Part shown: in pieces, positions 57,171 to 64,000 of the stretch | Layout of the letters: each line of letters opens with the position of its first letter | Position numbering within the stretch: the stretch's first letter is position 1 | NCBI GenBank assembly: GCA_963921825.1 | Contig: OY997591.1 | Location: 21,323,515-21,387,514, forward strand | DNA length: 64,000 nt | Source: Erodium maritimum | Lineage: Eukaryota; Streptophyta; Magnoliopsida; Geraniales; Geraniaceae | Direction of reading: 5' to 3' | Program-made: the position numbers and the translations under genes | The notes under the pieces: generated by a model | Database searches by the model: none | The model's input: only the letters and a program-made list of their open reading frames with translations | Told to the model about the DNA's origin: nothing

Positions 57171-60100
57171 GAGAGAGAGAGAGAGAGAGAGAGAATTGGT
57201 GTGTCTAATAGGTCATGATTTCATGAAATAAGCATGTAGTCTACCTTCTTAAACAGAGGGATATATGAATTCAAGTTATATTAAGTACTTTTGAAAGATT
57301 AAATACAGGACTCATATTTGAATTACTTGTTTGTAGAGTCTGTCTGTTATTTCAGTCTAAAAACTATTTCTTTTAATGAACTGAATTATTCTTGCACAAC
57401 CTTTGTAGTGAACAGTAGCAAATTCTTTTAATCGGGTGTGAAATTCTTAAGCCACTAAGAAACTTATTTTTTTTCTTATACTTTCGTTGTGGCTAGACTA
57501 TGAACTTGCCTGCCAGAATAGCTGTTTTTTTCATGTACGTTTGATCATTTGACATTTTACTGCTGTAGACATCATTTTTCTTCTAATGATGAGTAATGTC
57601 ACTTGAAAGTGTTGATAGCATTTTCATACTGTGATGTAGCTATACTAAATGCTTTTCTATTACAGATCATGAATGTTCCTGATAAAGGAGCTCGAAAGCA
57701 TCCTCGTGGTGATAATATTCAGGTATTATCATTATCAATTGGCAGTTTTCCCTTTTTTATTGTTATGAGTTTTGTGGTGTTATGTGATTTAATGTGGCTA
57801 TCATTAGGTCACGGGTGGCAATTTTATCATAGCTTATGTTGTCTGAGGCACTGTGCATTATATATCACACATTTTGTAAGTGTGCATACCTGCTGATAGA
57901 GGTGTATTGGCATATATATGAGTGCATTTTTTTATTGTTGATAGTGAGATCGCAAAATTGCTCATGCTTAACTGCTTGGTATATATACACCTGTTTTGCT
58001 CATACTGTTTAGCTCCATTTTGATGCATCTTTCAGGGTTGTGTGAGATTATTTTTCTTTATGGGTTACAATGATAAAGGGCAACCTCACCAGAAACCATG
58101 CCTCTTACACTCCTTAAGTTTGGATTTCTCTCCTGAAGTGGTGGACCATTTTTTTTCTTTTTTTCTGAAGTTTCTTAGCTATGTAGTGTATAAGCATTTG
58201 ACTAGGAAGTAATTGAAATAAAACAAGTATTTTTCATTGACCAACACTTGTTAAGCCAAGAGTGGAAGAGCCTGGTTTCCTTAACTAAGGTCTTGGATTC
58301 AAGACTTTGGAGCTGCGATATTACCGATTAAAAAAGTTGTTTATTGATTTGATGTTCCATTTTTCATATCTTACATTTCTTTACACATCCTGGTTTATTT
58401 ATTTTAATGGTTGGCAGATAGATACGAAAGATATCCTTTTTATATGTGGTGGGGCATTCGTTAGCTTGGAGAAGACCATTTCAGAAAGGTAGTAGCACCA
58501 ATTTTCGCAGTGTCATCACATATTCTATTATGAGATTCCTGAAAGGTTTATGCTCCCAAAATTTCCAGACGACAAGATTCTTCTATTGGCTTTGGATCAC
58601 TGATTCGTGCAAACATGAGATCTGGTGGAATGATTAATGCTGCAGTTACATCTTCATTACTGGAATCTGTGAGAATCAAAACCTATTGTGGCTAAAAATG
58701 CTGAAATTCTTCCTTTACAAACCTGTAATGGTTTTATTTATATGCTCGGGGTTCTCTTTGATAAAATATTATCTCTATGTGCTCGAAATGCATGCCCCTC
58801 TTTCTTCCTTGTCGCTATCGCTAAGGTTCTTTATGAACTTGCAGGTTGAAAGTGTTGATCTTACTGCATATGGGCTCATACCTGAATTTGTTGGGCGGCT
58901 CCCTGTTTTAGTGACATTGTCATCCTTGACAGAGGCCCAACTTGTTCAGGTCTGTTCTATCTTTTATTGATGTGATTCCCATTTCTTTGTTCATTGAGTC
59001 ATCATCACATTGATAGTATGACTGGGTGTGACACGCTAACCGAGAAAGGTTCACTTTTAATCTGTTGCATGTTTGAACACAGAATAATTTGAACCATGAT
59101 CCTCATACACTTTTGTTGCAATGCAAAAGTGTCTTGGATTTTTCAAATTTCCTCCTTTTCTTAGTAGACAAGGGTTGATAACTTCTCATTGTACCATATC
59201 ATAATACAGGTCCTTACAAAGCCAAGAAATGCCCTTAGTAAACAGTACAAGAAGATGTTTAACATGAATGATGTAAGCTTTTCATCCAACTCTTGTGGCT
59301 GGGGAAACTTCACTCTCTTTAAGTTTCATCCTTTTCTGATACTATTTAGCATTTGATGTTCCTTTTCTGTGCTGGTTCCTTACATCTGTAAATCATTTCA
59401 GGTGAGATTACATTTTACAGAAAATGCGTTGAGCTTAATTGCAAAGAAAGCAATGGCAAAAAATACTGGTGCCCGGGGTTTAAGAGCCCTCTTGGAAGGT
59501 ATTCTGACCGAGGCAATGTTTGAGGTATAAGTTAACACCATTTATCGCATTGGTCACTACTAATGTAATTTAAGTTTACACCATCCATATTGTAAATATG
59601 AGAATGTTACCTAATATTTTCCACATTAACACAATCATTTTCACCTTAATGAATAGATGGTTATGTGCACATATATCTGTTATGAAATGTTGGTAGTGCA
59701 GCCCTGATTTCGGTTGGTAAGCTGTTAACTGAATCAAGCCTACCATTGTATGAGCTATGAAGCAAAATTGTACTAGCTTTGATTATCATGTTACCCCCAT
59801 TTGCACGCATCATAGTCTTACATTTTAGTGTGCTCGTTAAAGGTGTTTTACATAGTCATCTCCTTGTGGGAACAATTATTTGCATCTTATGATCAGGTAC
59901 CTGATGCCATGATGGAAGGTCGTAAAATTGATGCAGTTTTGGTTGATGAAGAGGCAGTTGGATCAGAAACTGGACCTGGATGTGGAGCAAAAATACTCTA
60001 TGGTGATGGTGCATTGGACCGGTTGCTTGATGAAATGGTATGTTTTACTGATGTTTTCTGGATCATGTCTATGTTATATAGATAGGTTTCAGATACCATG

Positions 60101-60417
60101 TTGGCTCTTCATAATCATCTGAATATGATCTTTCTGGTTGGGCCTGAGGTATATCCTTCTTTTGAAGCTCACTTTTAAAAACAAACAGGTTATCTGATTC
60201 TAGTTCAGTCTTCATCAGCTACAATCAAGTTATTTTTATTGCTGATTTTTATTAGTGCATTACTGGAGGACATTATTTCAGATTTTTTTATGGCTTGTTT
60301 TACGGAGTGAACTGAACTAAACCAACCGCGTTGCAGACTAAAGAGAAGTTTGACAAGGATGAGTTGGTGGAAGGAGCGTTGGAGGTTGAGTCGAAAGCAA
60401 TGACTATGAGCCTCTAA
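54136..60417 (+). CDS. CLPX: ClpX, mitochondrial-type AAA+ unfoldase
   Basis: The ATP-dependent unfoldase that feeds ClpP. Exons: 54136-54744, 55059-55120, 55251-55330, 55476-55555, 55999-56049, 56722-56796, 56881-56958, 57666-57722, 58418-58488, 58569-58668, 58845-58949, 59210-59272, 59402-59524, 59897-60037, 60337-60417; joined frame 591 aa. A Ser/Thr/Arg-rich, acid-poor N-terminus suggests a mitochondrial presequence. Zinc-binding cysteines at 81, 84, 113 and 116. Walker A GPTGSGKT 246-253, pore loop GYLG 279-282, Walker B IVYIDE 307-312, RKH loop 355-357, ClpP-binding IGF 394-396, arginine finger in PEFVGR (R439), sensor-2 GARGLR (R502). All expected residues are present, so it should be active with ClpP. 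The intron after exon 4 starts with GC. Start chosen as first ATG giving a presequence; an ATG at 54148 is also possible. Confidence 0.95.
57137..57194 (+). repeat. G33 run followed by (GA)n in ClpX intron 7
   Basis: Thirty-three consecutive G bases (57137-57169) run into about 12 GA units. The tract is on the transcribed strand of an intron, so the RNA carries a long G-run able to form quadruplexes. Confidence 0.95.
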
Positions 60418-60478
60418 CTTGTTTTTGTATGTCCATATGAATGTACACATTCGAATGTCTTGTAATATTTCCATAAAG

Positions 60479-60484
60479 AATAAA
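60479..60484 (+). terminator. ClpX polyadenylation signal
   Basis: AATAAA about 60 bp after the stop codon, preceded by TGT-rich sequence (ttgtaatattt), the usual plant layout. Confidence 0.6.
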
Positions 60485-60695
60485 AGGGAAGATGGCCTTC
60501 TTTCTCCTTGTCTCAATGGCATTGAACCGACTCTCTTACAATAATGTCATGATGTTGCCTTCAACTTCAAAAACTATGATAGTCACTATTCTAAATTATA
60601 TACTAAAATCGTGTCATCATCCAACTTCAAAGATTGTCACCTAGGTATCATATCAAACAACCAATTATCCCTATTAAATAGCGAAGGATCTGCAA

Positions 60696-62942
60696 TCTTG
60701 TTACAAAGTCTTGAGCCCTCCCGTTGTGTGCCTTGTATCTAACGTCTTTCACATTCCTCCTTTCTCTTCTTTTATTGTTGGTGTAAATGACGGCCAACCT
60801 CTCTTCTCCCTTTTCAGCAGAGCTTCATGGAGCCCCTTTCTCCTTCGACCTCTTCACCGTAATCATTTTTCCCACTCTCTTCGTCCCCTGCTTTACCATC
60901 ATAGAACTCATCCCAACCACTCATTCCTCTCCGTCCTTGCTTCCTCCAACTCCAGCTCCACCTACTTCTCAGCTATCGCCACTCCTCCCTTGTCCCCCCA
61001 CCTTGTCTCCGACCATACCTTTCCTCAATACCTCCACAAGCTCTGATGTTCTTAGCTTTCTCAAACAACATGCAATAAGGTCTCTCTTGGGAGAAAGGTT
61101 GGACTTGTGGTTCCATGCCTTCACTTCCACCGCTCCTCCTTCCTAACCGAGAAGCTCAAACGAACTTGGTTGAGGATATCTAAGAAAAACTCATCGACGT
61201 GACCATCGGGGAGGATCAAGTTGATGAGTTTGACAACGATGATGTGGTCATTGACGTCCCTATCAACGTCGTTCCGGCAATGGACGATGCTCGCTACCGA
61301 TTCGCCCTTACAGACCGTCTGCTTGTCGATAAATGGGTAAGACCACGAACCCTCTATGGCTTAATGACTAACACCTGAGACGTCCGGGGATGTCCAGGGA
61401 CTTACAGTCCAACCCCTCACGAACAAGATTAGTTCGTTTTTCTTCCCTCCCCAAGCTACGCTAGATGGTATTAGGGCAATGGATCCATGATCCTTTTATG
61501 GTGTCGTGTTGCTCCTCACGCCGCTCCCACCATGCACTCAACTGGAATTGTTGATCTTCCGACATGTTCGCATGTCAATAAGATCTTACGATATATTGTT
61601 TGAGGCTAGGACATCCCAGGTGAGGGACTTTATCGTCTCAGACCTGGGGAAGGAAGTGGAAATGGGAAAACGGACAACCTGACAAAACCTAGGGGTGGGA
61701 CATTTTTCTGTGGCTCCGGGTGGAAATAGATGCTACTCGTCCTCTCCGATGACACGCCAGGCTCCGGTTTGAGGGGCTTGCAGCGCCTTTTATGGCCCAA
61801 CTTCAATCTGAGAAGGTGCCAGACTATTTCTTATGGTGCGACCGACTTGGTCACATTATTCGGGACATGGCGGTCCTCTCAAGGGTGGATCAGTTTGCAA
61901 TCATGTATGGGGACTCCCTCCGTGCACCACCAACCGTCAGAAATAATGGTTATTTCCGGTCACAGTCAGTAGGGAGCTCTCATCCACGGACCTTATGTCG
62001 TTTGAGATGCTAGCCAAAGAGAAGAGAAAGACCCGACTCGGGGATCCCGTGAGTTTCACCAAATAGATTTGCCTAAATATCAGTGTGGTAGGCATGCCAC
62101 GTCATTGGCACCATATGGCCGAGTGGAAATCAGGAAGGGATTGGTAGTATCTAACCTAACCCCGATTACCATCCAACCTACGGTTTTGCCTAACATTGGC
62201 CAGTTGGGGATTTCACATACCCTAGGAACTGAACCCAAAGAGGGTAGGGCCGTTATACCATATGCGACACCCTCTCAGAGTTCATAGCTTGTTGTTACTC
62301 CTCAGCACGAGATCTTAGAGGAAAACGAGCATAAGAAGGAAGTTCCTAAAAGGACTTTGAAGATCAAGAAGGAAGATCAGAGCCAGAAATAAAGTTAACA
62401 TGACCCCACGAAGGGCCAAAAATATGAAAGAACTAGCTCGAGACAAAGCTCATCGAGTATTTTCCATGATGGGAAGAGTCAAGAAGACTAAGCAAATGGA
62501 TGTTGACCTGGATGTCAAAGATGAGAGTTTCTCCTTCTCATTAAGGCAGTCGAAGAAAACCGCAAAGCAACCTCCTCAGGAGCCATGATAGGCGGTATTA
62601 GGGTTGAGGGGATTTTAGAACTGTCCTATCCACCTAAGTATGGCCCTATTTGGAGAGGTCATGTTCCTTGGGGTGATTTGGATCACCACCTCGCAAGTCA
62701 AGACAACCACCCGGAGAATTATTTAAAACCTTGGTCTTGCGTAATCAATCTAATCTCCTATTGCCGTGTAAATTCAATTTGTTGTAATAGAAGTATGTTG
62801 TGTAGCTTAGGGCGCCAGAACACTTGTGATGTACGGGGGTTTCCGGGCTATATCTCAACTATAAGGGATCTTTTCCAAGTTATCGTTCGTTGTTTTTAGA
62901 AATGACTAATGAGACGTAACATTTTGAGAAAATAATAATAAT
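60696..62942 (+). mobile_element. ORF1-only LINE-like element E3 (DUF4283)
   Basis: Flanks gaaggatctgcaa (60683-60695) and gaaggaactgcaa (62943-62955) match at 12 of 13 bases, and the right end carries an (aat)n tail, so it is a 2.25-kb non-LTR insertion. Contents on the + strand: a leader, a Ser/Pro/Thr-rich N-terminus from 60787, a DUF4283-like segment (about 61240-61650; DARYRFALTDRLLVDKWVRP), then RLRFEGLAAPFMAQLQSEKV and a degenerate zinc knuckle (YFLWCDRLGHIIRDM, missing the first and last cysteine), and a lysine-rich C-terminus to 62588 (RRAKNMKELARDKAHRVF). A 3' UTR of about 350 bp follows directly, with no ORF2. Stops break the frame. Confidence 0.7.
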
Positions 62943-62955
62943 GAAGGAACTGCAA

Positions 62956-64000
62956 ATTAGATACTATTTGAAGTTTATTTTTTTATCAGCGATTTTTATT
63001 GATAGCTCCCAAACCCATAGGAAAGAGAAAGGGGCAGGGTTAATCGTTGTCGACCCAAAACACAAAGATATTACACATCCAAGAATCATGATGAATGAAA
63101 GAAAAACAAAAATACAGAGTGAAGACAAGACAAGCAAGACTATAGTTACTTCCTTCAAATGGAGGAGCGGATCAATTTAGGGGTAAAGAAAAGAAAAGCA
63201 AAACTATAACTACTTCCCTCAAACGGAGGAGCGGATCAATTTAAGGGATCTGCTTGTTCCATAAAGATTGACGTCTTCTAGGTTTTTGTGTAAGACCAAA
63301 CTAATTCTAACAATGATTGTAATTTTTTTTTGTAAGAGAACTTAACTACATTCAAAAAAAAATTGTGAGAGACAACTTAACTACATTTAACTAAAAATTC
63401 CGTTTGAAGAGTATCCTATTTTTTCCAAAATATACGTTATTGTTTTCCGTTTGATTCTAGATGGAAACAATCGTTTACTACGCACATGACCTTAATTTTA
63501 TGCAAAATGAAGAAATTACCCTTTATGTTTTTTCTCCCTTACGTCTTATTGAACCTCTCTTACATCTATGCTATTTATTTTCTTCTGATTACTATGGTAA
63601 ATGAAACTTGATGCCAACTCCACAACTTCGAACAACCTAGACAAGCCTCTATTCATGTATGGAGCACGGTGGGCATGTCGTTCATGCCTCTTATCCCTCT
63701 CACTATCTTGTTCTTCTCTCCACATTTTTCAAATGGTAGATCTGGAGCATAAGAGGCGTTGTTGTGCATGGTTGTCCCGCGTCTTCAACCTTCATTATAG
63801 TTTCCAAAGAATGACATGGTTTTCTTTTTGTGTTCATCTGATTTTTATGGGATTTTTTTTATGTTTCATTAGTCTTAAACCTCTGAGGTTTATATCTGGC
63901 TTCTCATCGGAGTGTTTCATCAAATTCATCTAGGAGTAGGTTTGCAATAAAAGTAAAGCTAATGATAAATTAATGAAAATTTAAAATAAAATAATATTTT
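62956..64000. other. Right edge, no gene; one short tandem duplication
   Basis: A segment of about 52 bp occurs twice, 63132-63183 and 63195-63247 (shared core ggaggagcggatcaattta), about 85-90% alike. The stretch from 62975 read on the minus strand looks like a LINE 3' end (cgctgataaaaaaa). The remaining AT-rich sequence shows no recognisable gene. Confidence 0.45.

Noticed and set aside
59828-60122. Separate small genes at the ClpX 3' end
   Set aside because: They are exon 14 of ClpX read through its intron.
63601-63933. 110-residue + frame at the right edge
   Set aside because: No recognisable domain, skewed to L/F/S/C, and no promoter signal; likely chance in AT-rich DNA.

Overview
This window is nuclear DNA from a flowering plant, most likely a eudicot. 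The evidence is multi-exon genes with GT-AG introns, three plant-type proteins (methionine S-methyltransferase, an ARF1-type auxin response factor, a mitochondrial-type ClpX) and a plant set of transposable elements. Genus and species cannot be named from the sequence alone.

Host genes. (1) A complete methionine S-methyltransferase gene, 12 coding exons, + strand, 18052-26211, 1081 codons before the stop, with a TATA box upstream. (2) A small single-exon basic/proline-rich protein of unknown function, - strand, 40766-41311, also with a well-placed TATA box. (3) A complete ARF1-like repressor-class auxin response factor, - strand, 14 coding exons, 41934-48227, 670 aa, plus an apparent 5' UTR intron. 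(4) A complete ClpX AAA+ unfoldase, + strand, 15 coding exons, 54136-60417, 591 aa. MMT serves sulfur and methyl metabolism, ARF1 auxin transcription and ClpX mitochondrial proteolysis, so they are neighbours rather than a pathway. MMT and a CLPX gene are also close together in Arabidopsis, as recalled, so this may be old linkage.

Everything else is mostly transposons, and target-site duplications (TSDs) and terminal repeats allow the insertion order to be read. 4.1-14.6 kb: an L1-type LINE (- strand) interrupted by a solo LTR, which is itself interrupted by a second solo LTR. 14.9-17.65 kb: a second LINE of the same type that lacks its 3' part. 22.46-23.17 kb: a hAT-type non-autonomous element in MMT intron 8. 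26.77-30.65 kb: a PIF/Harbinger element carrying only the Myb-like gene, with a Mutator-like (MULE) element in that gene's intron. 31.9-35.7 kb: a broken Ty3/gypsy pol fossil containing a Tourist-like MITE that contains a foldback MULE. 35.7-40.3 kb: a short LINE-like element split by a third solo LTR. 49.5-53.9 kb: LINE fragments, including two elements that share three copies of one 15-bp TSD. 60.7-62.9 kb: a LINE-like element that carries only the ORF1 (DUF4283) part.

Most notable points: two solo LTRs of about 3.27 kb form a head-to-head pair 27 kb apart, and all three solo LTRs keep the same small hairpin just before a splice-acceptor-like site; short ORF1-only LINE derivatives recur; a foldback MULE family is present twice; and GC-AG introns occur in both MMT and ClpX. 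No bacterial-type system, CRISPR array or convincing RNA gene was found.
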